Source of the DNA: Persicobacter diffluens
GTDB lineage: Bacteria > Bacteroidota > Bacteroidia > Cytophagales > Cyclobacteriaceae
Length of the DNA stretch: 64,000 bases
Assembly: GCF_036244895.1 (NCBI RefSeq)
Contig: NZ_BQKE01000001.1
Span: 1,364,001-1,428,000, forward strand
Direction of reading: 5' to 3'
The position numbers and the translations under genes are program-made. The notes beneath the pieces were generated by a model. The model was not told the DNA's origin and searched no databases. It saw only the letters and a list, made by a program, of their open reading frames with translations. Of this stretch, positions 16,184 through 25,290 are shown in pieces; position 1 is the first letter of the stretch, and the number at the start of each line of letters is the position of its first letter.

Positions 16184-16216
16184 AATAAAAAAAGCCTTCT
16201 TCATCGGAAGGCCTTT
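16184..16216 (-). terminator. Terminator of the small lipoprotein gene, displaced by R2
   Basis: Read on the minus strand, AAAGGCCTTC pairs with GAAGGCTTT and is followed by a run of T. The nearest upstream gene on that strand is the lipoprotein ending at 16389. The R2 copy at 16217-16375 lies exactly between them. Confidence 0.6.
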
Positions 16217-16375
16217 AGAGGGTATTTAATAGCTCACCTCCGGCTGCAAATTAGAATTATTGGAAGTGGTTTTGTGTAATTTTTCAACAATAGCGATGCT
16301 ATTCTCTCAAAATAATTCTATACCGCTTCTGAATATTTCAGAATTTCCCTGCGAATTTTGGTTTTTAAACACGCT
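16217..16375 (+). repeat. R2 copy a (MITE-like element)
   Basis: About 159 bp matching R2 copies at 31476 and 54743: CTGCAAATTmGAATTATTGGAAG, CAACAATAGCG.TGCTAT, TCAAAATAATT, and a right end GGTTTTTAAACACGCT that is an inverted version of the left end in the other copies. No open reading frame is shared between copies. Confidence 0.75.
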
Positions 16376-16388
16376 ATTGTGTTCACTA

Positions 16389-16688
16389 TTAAAATTCCAG
16401 GCACATTAAGGTTTTCATGGCTTCAAGCGTAGCGATGTAAGTATCATAATCCATACCTTCAGCTTCTAGTTGTGCTTCAAATTCAGGACAGCTTCTTAAG
16501 TTCTTAGTGATAGAAACCATTTCCGTGATTTCATCACATCCGAAATCTTCTGAATCTATCATTTCTTCTGCTAAAGCTTCTAATTTGGCCATTGAGACAT
16601 CGCATGAAACTTCCTCTTCTTTGTCTTTGCTACAGGAAGTGAATAATACAGCTGCTGAGAATGCAGCCAATAGCATCATCTTTTTCAT
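16389..16688 (-). CDS. Small lipoprotein of unknown function
   Basis: A 99-residue predicted lipoprotein (start at 16688, MKKMMLLAAFSAAVLFTSC, lipid-modified cysteine at residue 19). The mature part is short, acidic and helical, with three further cysteines. It resembles the 96-residue protein at 20586-20876 in size, cysteine spacing and helical pattern, so they may be distant paralogues. Function unknown. Confidence 0.7.
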   Translation of the reverse strand: MKKMMLLAAFSAAVLFTSCSKDKEEEVSCDVSMAKLEALAEEMIDSEDFGCDEITEMVSITKNLRSCPEFEAQLEAEGMDYDTYIATLEAMKTLMCLEF

Positions 16689-16960
16689 TGTCATTAAAAA
16701 TAGGTTGCTGATTAAAAAAATCTATACGAAAATAGGAAGTGAAAATAAAAATTCAAATTTTATATATAAATAGTTATAAAGCTAATATTGATCTTTCTGT
16801 GTTTTAGCTTGTTATCCTGGAGGTGGTCTGGAGTGTTTGGTGGCTAATTAATTTATCTTGAGGGGTTCTTCTCAAGCATTTTTAGAAATTGGATTGAAGC
16901 CACTCCGGCTTATTATTGTTCCTTAGAATTTTGTATTTTGAGAAGGAATAAGCTGATTAT

Positions 16961-17647
16961 ATGCAATATAAAATCCATATACCAAAACCCTGTGCTGAAA
17001 AATGGGAACAAATGACGCCCACAGAAAAGGGGAGGTACTGTAAAAAGTGCCAAAAGGAAATTTATGACTTTACGCATTTGTCGAACCGGCAATTGATGGA
17101 GAAGCTGGAAAATGGGGCCTCCCTTTGTGCGAAATACCGTCTTGATCAGCTGGGTGTGGATTTGAAATCCCCGAGTAAATTTCGGCTATCGGCCTTAATG
17201 TTAAGCCTTATGGGCTTTTTGAGTTTGGGGCCTTCTGCCACAGCAACTACAAATGTGCATATTCCCACAAGTGAACGGGCGGAGTTTAAGCAGGTGCAAT
17301 CCGGCAAAAAGCCGAAACAGCAGGAAAAAGTTTTGGTCAGGGGAGTGGTTAGTGATGCTGAGGGAGCGCTGTATGGAGTGAATATTCGTCAAAAAGGCGC
17401 GTCTGAGGGAGTGGTTTCAGATCTTAATGGGGAGTTTGAAATAGAGATGAGTATAGGGGGCGAGCACAAAAATGTGCTGGAGTTTAGCTTTGTGGGGTAC
17501 AAAAATGTGGAACTGAGAATAAAGTCCCACACTACAAAGGTTGAAGTGCTCCTGGAACCCGAGATTTGCGTGTTGGGAGAAGTAGAAGTAATCACTGGAA
17601 AGCGAAATGTTTTTCAACGTTTCGGTAACTTGTTTAGAAGAAGATAG
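16961..17647 (+). CDS. Membrane protein with carboxypeptidase-like regulatory domain
   Basis: A 228-residue protein. The N-terminal cytoplasmic part contains a Bacteroidota-specific motif (PCAEKWEQMTPTEKGRYCKKC, about residues 10-30, followed by EIYDFTHLSNRQL) that looks like a small CxxC domain. A single hydrophobic segment follows at about residues 78-97 (LSALMLSLMGFLSLG). The C-terminal half is a carboxypeptidase-regulatory-like beta sandwich (VRGVVSDAEGALYGVNI...GVVSDLNGEFEI) of the type found at the start of TonB receptors. The role of such proteins is not established; an envelope scaffold or signalling role is possible. The gap 17648-18060 holds only a short hairpin (GTCGACC / GGTAGAC, about 17684-17702) and no gene I trust. 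Confidence 0.75.
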   Translation: MQYKIHIPKPCAEKWEQMTPTEKGRYCKKCQKEIYDFTHLSNRQLMEKLENGASLCAKYRLDQLGVDLKSPSKFRLSALMLSLMGFLSLGPSATATTNVHIPTSERAEFKQVQSGKKPKQQEKVLVRGVVSDAEGALYGVNIRQKGASEGVVSDLNGEFEIEMSIGGEHKNVLEFSFVGYKNVELRIKSHTTKVEVLLEPEICVLGEVEVITGKRNVFQRFGNLFRRR

Positions 17648-18060
17648 AAAGTCTTCAGAAGAAAAAATAAGGCTAAAAAAAGTCGACCATTATGGTAGAC
17701 CTCCATCATTTGGGTTAATATTAAAAGCTATATATGAGGACTATTCCTGTGTTTGATGGGCTCAATAAGATTATGGGAGAGGAGTCATACTTCATAGGTC
17801 CGTCAAATGCTTTTCTTTCTTCCAAAAGAAATCTATTGGAATCTGACAGGAACTTTGTCGACATTATCGGTTTCCGATTTATTGTCTTTGGATGTCCCTA
17901 CCATTTGTTATGTGTCTGTTAAATAGAGGTTAGTTGGGTTGTGGTGGTTTCGAAATGGGATATATATTTTGTTTTGGTAATATATAGCCATATCAAGAAC
18001 TGTTTTATTGCTATTGAATGAAGCGTAGAAAATTGATAGTATTGGGCTTTTAATTAAGCT

Positions 18061-19932
18061 ATGAAGACCCAACATCAACAACAAACAATTTTTCGATTTT
18101 TATTATTTTCTTCGCTGATACTCATTGGTGGAATTTTGGTATTAGTTTCTTTTTTGTCCTATAAGTATAATTATCAATCGGCCCTGGAAGAGCAGGTATT
18201 TCAAAAATTAAATCAGTCCGGGGATATTTTGTCCAATAAGGTAGGGGATCACTTTGAAGAAATTCAACAATCGGCTAAGGTGATCGCCAATGACTATTTA
18301 ATAAGAGAGGCTTTATTAAAAAACAGGAGCTTTTCAGCGGAAGATTGGAGCAGTATAATGATTACCTATCAGGAGGCCCTTGGCTACGCTCAAGTGTCGG
18401 TTTATGATGCCGAAACTAAATGGAGGCATACCGATGAAGACTTTTTGGGAGAGGAGATCAATGACTTAAGAAAAACGCCAAAATGGTTGAATGCCTTTTT
18501 GTCCTCCCAAGAGGAAGGGATGTTCCGGGTGTTGACCTCTTACCAGGATAAAAATGAGTTGATTATTCGCTATGATTTGAAAATTACTCATAATGGAGAA
18601 TTGCTGGGAGTTGTTGGGATAAATGCTCCCTGGCAAGGAATAAAAGAATATTTATATCAATTTCGTCCGATGGAGGAGGGGGAGGTGATGCTCTTAACCT
18701 CAAAAGGTAAAAAGCGAATTGCCAATCCGGATTCACCATTCAAGACAGAATTGATCAGCCAGCAGGAAGGATTAGCAGAAGTTGCGGATGAATTGTTAAA
18801 AGTTAAAAATGGGCTTTATTCATTTAAATCAAATGATATAGCTTATCATGCAGGCGTCAAAGAGGTGCTGAATACGGGTTGGATATTACTGAATGTGATG
18901 AATGAAAAACATATGATGGCCTCGGTATATCGTTCTACTTTTTTGATGGTGGCTTTCGTATTGGCAGCATTACTATTAGTGGTTCTGTTTTATGTTTTTA
19001 TTTTTCGTCAGGTGACGGCTAATATTCCCTTAATTGGGCAGGCTTTTGAGGCTTTGGCGGTAGGCGATGTTAGTTTTACTAACGACAGAAATCATCGTTT
19101 TCAGGAGTTTTCTACTTTGTGGAAGAGCTATGAGGATTTAAGGAAATCCATGGTGGATATTACGGGCTTTACTAAGGGTATTGAAGAGGGCGATTTTCAT
19201 CAAGAGTTTGCTGTCAGAGGAGAGGCGGATGATCTGGGCGCTTCCTTGATTCAGATGGCTAATCAATTGCGTACCTTAGATGCGGAGCAACAGGAGCGTT
19301 TGTGGATTAACCAGGGTGTTAATGAGATATCTGCCTTTTTATTACAAAATCAATCTGATATACTAGGTAAATTACCTGAATTATTATCTAAAATTTGTCG
19401 TTATATTGGGGCCAATCAGTCCTGCATTTACCTGAAAGAGGAGGAGGAGCATCCAATAATGCAATTACATGCAACTTATGCCTATGGGAGGTTAAAGCAC
19501 ATTTCCAATAAGATCCTTCCCGGCGAAGGCTTGATTGGTCAGGTTTGGTTAGAAAATGAAATTACGGAATTGACGGATGTTCCGGCTCAATATGTTAACA
19601 TTACTTCCGGTTTGGGGGAAGCAATTCCGGGTCACATCATTATTCTGCCGATGGAATTTAATGAACAGGTTGTGGGCATTATTGAATTTGCTTCTTTTCA
19701 GCAGATGCCGGAAAAGGTGAAAACCATGATGAACAGGGTTTGTACACAAATGGCTTCCACTTTATTCATGTATCAAAATGCAAGATATACGGAGGATTTA
19801 CTGAAAGCCTCCCAGGAGCAGGAAGAGCAATTGAGAGCACAAGAGGAGGAGTTAAGACAGAATATGGAGGAAATGATGGCGACACAGGAGCAGTTGCGCA
19901 GACAGGCAGAGGATGCAGAATCTATGGCTTAA
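18061..19932 (+). CDS. Cache/HAMP/GAF membrane sensor without an output domain
   Basis: A 623-residue inner-membrane sensor. It has a transmembrane helix (about 11-31), a periplasmic dCache-type ligand-binding region (about 35-300), a second transmembrane helix (about 305-330), a HAMP-like linker (about 330-395), a GAF domain (about 430-570) and a Gln/Glu-rich coiled coil at the end (EQLRAQEEELRQNMEEMMAT). In many Bacteroidota proteins this coiled coil leads into PAS or histidine-kinase modules. Here the frame stops 16 residues later with no kinase, cyclase or methyl-accepting domain. Another frame stays open for about 75 bases past the stop, so a frameshift or truncation is possible, but no downstream kinase domain is visible in any frame. 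It may act through a separate partner protein. Confidence 0.78.
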   Translation: MKTQHQQQTIFRFLLFSSLILIGGILVLVSFLSYKYNYQSALEEQVFQKLNQSGDILSNKVGDHFEEIQQSAKVIANDYLIREALLKNRSFSAEDWSSIMITYQEALGYAQVSVYDAETKWRHTDEDFLGEEINDLRKTPKWLNAFLSSQEEGMFRVLTSYQDKNELIIRYDLKITHNGELLGVVGINAPWQGIKEYLYQFRPMEEGEVMLLTSKGKKRIANPDSPFKTELISQQEGLAEVADELLKVKNGLYSFKSNDIAYHAGVKEVLNTGWILLNVMNEKHMMASVYRSTFLMVAFVLAALLLVVLFYVFIFRQVTANIPLIGQAFEALAVGDVSFTNDRNHRFQEFSTLWKSYEDLRKSMVDITGFTKGIEEGDFHQEFAVRGEADDLGASLIQMANQLRTLDAEQQERLWINQGVNEISAFLLQNQSDILGKLPELLSKICRYIGANQSCIYLKEEEEHPIMQLHATYAYGRLKHISNKILPGEGLIGQVWLENEITELTDVPAQYVNITSGLGEAIPGHIIILPMEFNEQVVGIIEFASFQQMPEKVKTMMNRVCTQMASTLFMYQNARYTEDLLKASQEQEEQLRAQEEELRQNMEEMMATQEQLRRQAEDAESMA

Positions 19933-19998
19933 AACGGATGTTAGGCTGGCTGCTATATCCGGAGGAAAAAGGAGTTGATAAAAATCTTTTGGAAAAGA

Positions 19999-20544
19999 TT
20001 ATTTCTTAATAGGCGCATCTTGCATGACCGCCAAGCGGATCGGTACCCGATAATCTGACCATTCTCCCAGCTTTAAACTTTCTTCAGGAATAGGAAGCTC
20101 TGTTTTGGAAATCGACTCATAAAGTTGGGCAATTTCATTGATGATATTTTCTATCTCCGGGATAGGTGTATTGGATGGGGCCTTTAGACGAAATGCCACT
20201 TCCTTAGGACTTTCCGCATATCGGGGGTTGCGTCCAAAGTTACGATAATGGAGTAGGGCGATTTTTCGAAGCGACTCTTCAGTTAAAGGAGTGCCTTTAT
20301 AAAGCCAGGTCTGTTGTTTATAGTCCAGTTGTATTTCAATTCGTAGGATGCAGCCATTAACGTTACAAGGGTCCCGATAGATACGAACCTTGGTCGCATT
20401 CCTTGTTTTTTCTATGGATTCATGTTCGCACAGCCAATCCGTCAGTTCGCCATAAGTTTTAATTTCTTCCGGCAATAGCGAGAAGGACTCCTGACAAGCC
20501 CACAGGAATAAAAAGAGGCTAATGTATTTTATCTTATAGAACAT
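19999..20544 (-). CDS. Predicted lipoprotein of unknown function
   Basis: A 181-residue protein with a short signal sequence and a lipobox-like LWAC (cysteine at residue 17). The mature part has no recognisable domain. It contains two cysteines in a CNVNGCILRIEIQL segment. It lies first after the convergent sensor gene and is on the same strand as the small lipoprotein and the beta-lactamase upstream, with 41 bases between it and the former, so the three may be transcribed together. Confidence 0.6.
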   Translation of the reverse strand: MFYKIKYISLFLFLWACQESFSLLPEEIKTYGELTDWLCEHESIEKTRNATKVRIYRDPCNVNGCILRIEIQLDYKQQTWLYKGTPLTEESLRKIALLHYRNFGRNPRYAESPKEVAFRLKAPSNTPIPEIENIINEIAQLYESISKTELPIPEESLKLGEWSDYRVPIRLAVMQDAPIKK

Positions 20545-20585
20545 AGCCTCAATTTATTAAAACAAAGCGTCAAATGACGCGACTT

Positions 20586-20876
20586 TTAAGAACAGTTTTT
20601 TGCTTTTACTAAAGCTCCTAATTCAAAAAAGGAGTCCTTGGATAAGTCTTGCTCCTTTAAAAGTTCTAAAAATACAGGATGATCCTCTAACTTTTTGCTG
20701 GTCTCCAGAAGCTGTTGAATCTGTTCGCAATCCGTAGTATTTAATCGGAATTGTTCAACGGCAGTCTGAAACTCCGCTATCAATGCATCTTGCTGGTCAA
20801 TAGCCAAATTTCCCTCACCTGTACAGGCTGTAAAAATTAAGCTTAAAAATAATAAAGAGATATAGCGCTTAATCAT
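20586..20876 (-). CDS. Small lipoprotein of unknown function
   Basis: A 96-residue predicted lipoprotein. The start at 20876 gives MIKRYISLLFLSLIFTAC with the cysteine at residue 18; a start 11 codons upstream would bury the signal peptide. The mature chain is helical and acidic, with two more cysteines, and resembles the protein at 16389-16688. It lies between the B1 lactamase and another lipoprotein on the same strand. Function unknown. Confidence 0.65.
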   Translation of the reverse strand: MIKRYISLLFLSLIFTACTGEGNLAIDQQDALIAEFQTAVEQFRLNTTDCEQIQQLLETSKKLEDHPVFLELLKEQDLSKDSFFELGALVKAKNCS

Positions 20877-20953
20877 GAGTGTTGGTTTAAAAATAAAATG
20901 AATATGCAAGCAAATCTCTTGTTTTATTCGCTTAAAAAAACTGATGAAAAAGA

Positions 20954-21688
20954 TTATTTTTTGTGATTCTTCAGTAAGTCCATACTATGCAATATCAAAT
21001 CCATTCCCCCGCTTCGACCATGTCCGGGAATGACTATTTTTGACATGGGAAAGGTCTTTTCTACCTTATTGAGTGTTTTAGGCCAAGCCTTCAGGTCGGC
21101 GTCCTCGGTGTTTCCCAGATTTTTAGAAGACAGGCTTTTGACCAGACAGCCCCCGAAAAGGATTTTTTCCTCCGGAAGGTAAACCACAATATTGTCTTCG
21201 GTATGGCCACCACCCAAATAGCGGCAGTCCACCTTGCTGCCTTCAAAATCGAAATTCAAGGCCTTTTTGAATTTTCGCTGACTTTGGGCTTTTCCAGTGT
21301 TTTTACAAATAGAACTGGTTTTGCTTCCGCTAATGGTCTCGACTCCTTTCTCTTGCAGAAAGGGCATGCCCGCCATACAATCTGCATGGTAATGCCCGAT
21401 GATCAATGTCGTGACCTGAGCATTTAATTCAGAGGTAATATAGTCGTATAACTCAATAGTGGTCGGTTCATCAGCAGGAGTATCCACCAACAGGGCCTTG
21501 CCGTTTTTTATCACCAAAAGTCCATTCGAGGCCACCTTTCCAAAACCTTCAAATTCATGAAAGCTGACATGTAAATAAGTATGTTCATTGATAGGACTCA
21601 AAAACACATGATCGCTGATTTTAATATTTTGCGTAAAAGCGGGAAGGCCGAAAAAAAGCAAAAGTAGGAAAGTTGCAAAAGTAGGCAT
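20954..21688 (-). CDS. Subclass B1 metallo-beta-lactamase
   Basis: A 244-residue exported zinc hydrolase with signal peptide MPTFATFLLLLFFGLPAFTQ. All six zinc ligands of subclass B1 are present: H99, H101 and D103 in GHYHADCMAG, H162 in GGGHTEDNIVVYLP, C181 in ILFGGCLVKS, and H223 in IVIPGHG. The stretch SLSSKNLGNTEDADLKAWPK matches the B1-specific region after the zinc-2 cysteine. This family opens the beta-lactam ring, usually including carbapenems, in the periplasm. It differs from acquired clinical enzymes in the loop before the HxHxD motif and is probably a resident environmental gene. No integron or transposon surrounds it. Activity and spectrum cannot be deduced from sequence. Confidence 0.92.
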   Translation of the reverse strand: MPTFATFLLLLFFGLPAFTQNIKISDHVFLSPINEHTYLHVSFHEFEGFGKVASNGLLVIKNGKALLVDTPADEPTTIELYDYITSELNAQVTTLIIGHYHADCMAGMPFLQEKGVETISGSKTSSICKNTGKAQSQRKFKKALNFDFEGSKVDCRYLGGGHTEDNIVVYLPEEKILFGGCLVKSLSSKNLGNTEDADLKAWPKTLNKVEKTFPMSKIVIPGHGRSGGMDLILHSMDLLKNHKK

Positions 21689-22031
21689 AGGAGTGGTAGG
21701 TATTGATTTTTATAATAAGTGGAATGCAATTAACCACCAAAGGCGGGGAGAAAGAACTAATTTCTCCAGATTTTAAGAAGAAAATACAGATGAGTTTGTT
21801 ATAGATAAAAATTAGTATAGCAAAAAGGAATTAGGTTGGCAGGTAACCCTCTGGCTAAGAGTAGTTACAACGTCAGGAAGAGGTTGCTTCTCAAAGAGGT
21901 TAATTGCAGGGATTGGTCTTTAGGGTTTTGCGGTGTACACTCTTAGGTGTTTCATCATTTTTTCGGATGCGAGACAATGATCCTTTGTAGTGATGTTTCG
22001 CGGTTGTCGTGATGAAATTTATGGTTGGTTT

Positions 22032-22129
22032 TTGAAGTTGGGCTTGTTCGATTTAGCCCCACTGGTCGTAGTCTTCGCCTGCTGAACTTCAAAGTCTTGT
22101 AAGGATGTAGCGCGGCGACTACGACCCAG
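22032..22129. other. Long imperfect inverted repeat in an otherwise empty gap
   Basis: GGTCGTAGTC at 22064-22073 is the exact complement of GACTACGACC at 22117-22126, and TTTGAAGTT at 22032-22040 is mirrored by AACTTCAAA at about 22085-22093. The gap 21689-22362 holds nothing else I recognise. The structure could be a leader fold or a decayed repeat upstream of the ATPase gene. Confidence 0.4.
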
Positions 22130-22362
22130 TCCACGGAATTTGGTGGTTGGTTTTCGGTGCTCGAAAGTTTTACGGTAACATTAAGATCAGAGAAGGATTA
22201 TTTGGACAGCAAATTTCACTTACCCCTCTGTTCGAAGCATCGCGCTTCGCCCAAATCCAACAAAAACAAAATCAAAACTTTCAAAATGGCAATCAATAAC
22301 AGCTTGTCATCATTTTTTATCCGTTGGGGAAAATGCTTAACTTGCCTTATAAAGCAAGTAAC

Positions 22363-24048
22363 ATGAAAAGACTTCCCATCGGCCAATCCGATTTCAGACA
22401 AATCCGCAATGAAGATGCTTATTATATCGATAAGTCCCTCTTCATTGAGGAACTGATGCGAAATAATGCGCAGACTTTATTGTTTCCGCGTCCGCGCCGT
22501 TTTGGGAAGACCCTCAATATGAGTATGCTGAGCTATTTTTTCGATATTGATCATGCAGAGGAGTATCGGGCTTTGTTTTCCGACTTGGCGATTGAGCAGT
22601 CAGAGGAATGGAAGCATCAGGGAAAATATCCCGTGATTTTTCTGACGTTTAAGGATTTGAAGGAGCAAACTTTTGAGGATGCCTTAGAAAGTTTTAAGCT
22701 GTTGCTTTCCAAGTATGTGAATGATAATTTCAAATATTTGTTTTCGTCTTCAAAAATTGATGAGCTCGATAAGTCATACCTCCATAAAGTATTGATGGAA
22801 GAGGCCAATAAAAGCAAATGCCAGCTTTTTTTAAGGCAATTATCAGAGATGCTTAAAAAACACCACGGCGTTGCCCCTATCCTGTTAATTGATGAATACG
22901 ATGCGCCCATACATGCGGCTTTCGAATATGGCTACTTGCCGGAGATGGTCGGTTTCATGCGGAATTTTCTATCTGCCGGTTTTAAAGACAAAGACCTCAT
23001 CACCAAAGGAGTGATCACTGGTATTCTGCGTGTTGCGAAAGAGGATATCTTTTCCGGTTTAAATAATCTGGCGACTTATTCTATTTTGGATTACGAGTTT
23101 GCGGATAAGTTCGGGCTTACTCAAGCTGAGGTCAATCAATTGTTGGATGATGCGGGTTATGGGACAGATCGCCAAAATGTAGCCGATTGGTACAATGGAT
23201 ATACTTTTGGTCAGGTTGAGAAAATCTACAATCCATGGTCTATCCTGAATTTTGTCTCCCGCCATGAGGAAGGGCTCAAACCCTATTGGGTGAATACTTC
23301 CTCCAACAAATTGATTCAGGAGACTTTGCCCAAAATTGATGCGCCTACACAGGAGTTGCTTTTTGATTTGTTGCAGGGTACATCCGTGCGTGCCCGACTG
23401 TCGGACTTTACCATTTTTGAAGATTTATACAGCGGCGACTCCAAAGTAGTTTTAGGATTATTGATATTTAGTGGTTATCTCACGACGGACGGCACTGCCC
23501 TGGATCCGGGCCGACTGGAATACAAACTTCGGGTACCCAATGAGGAGATTCGCATCATGTATGAAACGATGTTGGCAAGATATCTGAAAGCGAGTGAGAA
23601 GGTAACGGACAATGAATTGTTGATGGCCTTGCTGCAGCAAAAGCCCAAAACTTTTGCCGATGCCTTGAAAAGATATTTATTGCACTCCTTTAGTTTTTTC
23701 GATATCGGTACCAAAGGCTTTTTGCCTGAAAAAATCTACCATGCTTTTATGCTGGGACTGATGGCGCATTTGAGTCAGGAGTTTCATGTTAAATCTAATC
23801 GGGAAAGTGGTTTAGGTAGGGCAGACCTGATCATTTACCCTAAAGATCCGAATAACTCAAAAGGTTGGGTGTTGGAATTCAAAAAGAAGACGCTTGATGA
23901 TCCCGAAAGCCTGGAAGAATTGGCACAATCCGCTCTGGAGCAGATTCATGAGCAGCAGTATGTGGCTGAATTAAACGGTCATGGAAAAACCGATATTATG
24001 TGCATGGGCATTGCTTTTGACGGGAAGCAGGCGGCTTGTGCGTTTTGA
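22363..24048 (+). CDS. AAA-ATPase-like protein with C-terminal PD-(D/E)XK nuclease
   Basis: A 561-residue protein of the family pairing an AAA-ATPase-like domain (PF09820 type) with a C-terminal nuclease-like domain (PF08011 type). The N-terminus KRLPIGQSDFRQIRNEDAYY is typical. The Walker A equivalent is PRPRRFGKT (about residues 43-51) and Walker B is ILLIDEYDAP (about residues 175-184). The nuclease core is GLGRADLIIYP...GWVLEFKKK near residues 485-515. I prefer the start at 22363; an in-frame ATG at 22324 adds 13 residues. These genes occur as many dispersed paralogues in Bacteroidota. Their function is unproven, and a role in mobile-element biology or defence has been guessed. An R1 element lies just downstream. 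Confidence 0.88.
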   Translation: MKRLPIGQSDFRQIRNEDAYYIDKSLFIEELMRNNAQTLLFPRPRRFGKTLNMSMLSYFFDIDHAEEYRALFSDLAIEQSEEWKHQGKYPVIFLTFKDLKEQTFEDALESFKLLLSKYVNDNFKYLFSSSKIDELDKSYLHKVLMEEANKSKCQLFLRQLSEMLKKHHGVAPILLIDEYDAPIHAAFEYGYLPEMVGFMRNFLSAGFKDKDLITKGVITGILRVAKEDIFSGLNNLATYSILDYEFADKFGLTQAEVNQLLDDAGYGTDRQNVADWYNGYTFGQVEKIYNPWSILNFVSRHEEGLKPYWVNTSSNKLIQETLPKIDAPTQELLFDLLQGTSVRARLSDFTIFEDLYSGDSKVVLGLLIFSGYLTTDGTALDPGRLEYKLRVPNEEIRIMYETMLARYLKASEKVTDNELLMALLQQKPKTFADALKRYLLHSFSFFDIGTKGFLPEKIYHAFMLGLMAHLSQEFHVKSNRESGLGRADLIIYPKDPNNSKGWVLEFKKKTLDDPESLEELAQSALEQIHEQQYVAELNGHGKTDIMCMGIAFDGKQAACAF

Positions 24049-24072
24049 TTGAAGCGGTAGTTTTTCCAGGGA

Positions 24073-24278
24073 TTAACTTGAATTATTCACCGCAAAAATC
24101 AGTCATTTGACTTAAGTTGTTTACTTTCAATAAAATAAGATTGTATTTACTAATAGCCCAAATTTGGGCGAGCTTGCTTTCCTCTGCTTCCTTGGAAAAA
24201 AATGAAATAGAGCAATATTCCTTTATTTTTTCTGCCTTGCAGCTAAAGGAAAATTTAAGCATGAATAATCCGGCTTAA
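24073..24278 (+). repeat. R1 copy 2 (MITE-like TTAN element)
   Basis: About 206 bp bounded by TTAA on both sides, with inverted ends (CTTGAATTATTCACCGC / GCATGAATAATCCGGC). The core palindrome GCCCAAATTTGGGC is intact, followed by the GCTTGCTTTCCTCTGCTTCC and GGAAAAAAATG...CTATTCCT blocks. It follows the ATPase gene. Confidence 0.82.
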
Positions 24279-24454
24279 GCTTCTCATTTATTTAATTTAT
24301 ATCTCAGTATAAGTTTATCTGCGAAATTGGAATTTTGAAGTCTAGCACCGCCTTTTTGTTTAGTTTACAATCAGGCCCTTGAAGTATTAGTTTTTTCCCT
24401 CTTGCCGGTTTTCCGGGGAGGATTGTTTTATACAATGTGGGCTTTTGGGTGAAT

Positions 24455-24606
24455 TTAGAAGCGCGGAACCCTTGGGCCAGGGATGGAGGCGGAGGCGTTA
24501 GCCGGTTGTGGAGCTCTTTTTTGGAGCGGGGACTTTTGTAATTATCAGGGTAGCGGTCCCCAAAAAAAGCGACCGCCGTGAGCCCGGTGCGCAGTTGCGC
24601 AGGCCC
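24455..24606 (+). repeat. R4 copy 3: GC-rich structured intergenic element
   Basis: GGGATGGAGGCGGAGGCGTT, then GTGGAGCTC...GGAGC, GGTAGCGGTCCCC / GGGGACC-type pairing, and AGCGACCGCCGTGAGCCCGG followed by a GCGCAGTTGCGC hairpin and GGCCC. It abuts the R3 copy that follows. Confidence 0.68.
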
Positions 24607-24614
24607 TAAATACC

Positions 24615-25008
24615 GATATCAGTCATTCAACACCTATTATTGAACAATTAATCGTTTCTTTTTCATTTTTTCTTAATAAAAAACGAAACAAAAAATCAAG
24701 GCTGTGATCCCTGTCGGCGGGACAAAGAACCTGCTGACGGAATCCATCAAGGCGACATTTGCAGAGTACGCGAGACTGGTAAAGTATTGCGGAAATGTCG
24801 CTGTGATGCCTTCTTGTCGCCAGCAGAACCATTGTCTATCCGCCCATTGATCAAGGCCGGAGGGTTGATGTGGAAGATTTTATATCATAATGTCAATACT
24901 GTAAAAGGTAGTGAGCTAACTCATAAACAAGCGCTCAAATCAAATAGACCCCCATTGGGAACTAGATCATTCCTATAATTTGCCCATTTGTAGTTTTATG
25001 AAAAAGCC
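24615..25008 (-). repeat. R3 copy a (about 400-bp repeat)
   Basis: About 394 bp matching, in the opposite orientation, the two units at 60257 and 60765. The terminal TTTTATGAAAAAGCC end is intact at the right side and the left end is degraded into ACCGATATCAGTCATTC. The central GC-rich block includes the conserved hairpin GCGACATTTGCA / TGCGGAAATGTCGC. Reading frames through it differ between copies, so it does not look protein-coding. Confidence 0.75.
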
Positions 25009-25024
25009 GTGTATAGTAAATCGC

Positions 25025-25205
25025 TTTAACTTATTTATGATAAGTCCATTGCATTCGTGTCAATTGATTTTTTGATAGCCCGAATTTAGGTGAGCTAGCT
25101 TCCTTCTCATTCTTCTGCTTCCTTAAAAAAACTCGAAATTGGGAATTTCTTCCTTTCTCCCGCCCTACAGCTAAATGGGGATTGAAGCCTGATGAATCCG
25201 GTTAA
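25025..25205 (+). repeat. R1 copy 3 (MITE-like TTAN element)
   Basis: A diverged copy of about 181 bp flanked by TTAA at both ends. The core AGCCCGAATTTAGGTGAGC has lost the perfect palindrome. GAAATTGGGAATTTCTTCC and CGCCCTACAGCTAAATG identify it. Its inner TIR is partly decayed (CTTATTTATGATAAG). Confidence 0.68.
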
Positions 25206-25229
25206 ACGGCCCTTTTTATGGGTAAGGGC

Positions 25230-25267
25230 CTCAGCAGAGGATTGATCAATTGGAAGATTCTGCTGAG
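25230..25267. other. Perfect 9-bp hairpin downstream of phenylalanine hydroxylase
   Basis: CTCAGCAGA at 25230-25238 pairs with TCTGCTGAG at 25259-25267. There is no T run on the minus strand, so it is at best a weak terminator or an RNA 3'-end stabiliser for the phhA transcript. Confidence 0.4.
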
Positions 25268-25290
25268 ACATTAATAAGCGTTATCCGTCT

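Noticed and set aside
16035..16229. Small plus-strand open frame after R1 copy 1
   Set aside because: It ends inside the terminator hairpin and R2 copy a, has no ribosome-binding signal and no recognisable features.
17734..17922. 62-codon open frame upstream of the sensor gene
   Set aside because: Composition is not clearly coding and no start signal or family was seen.
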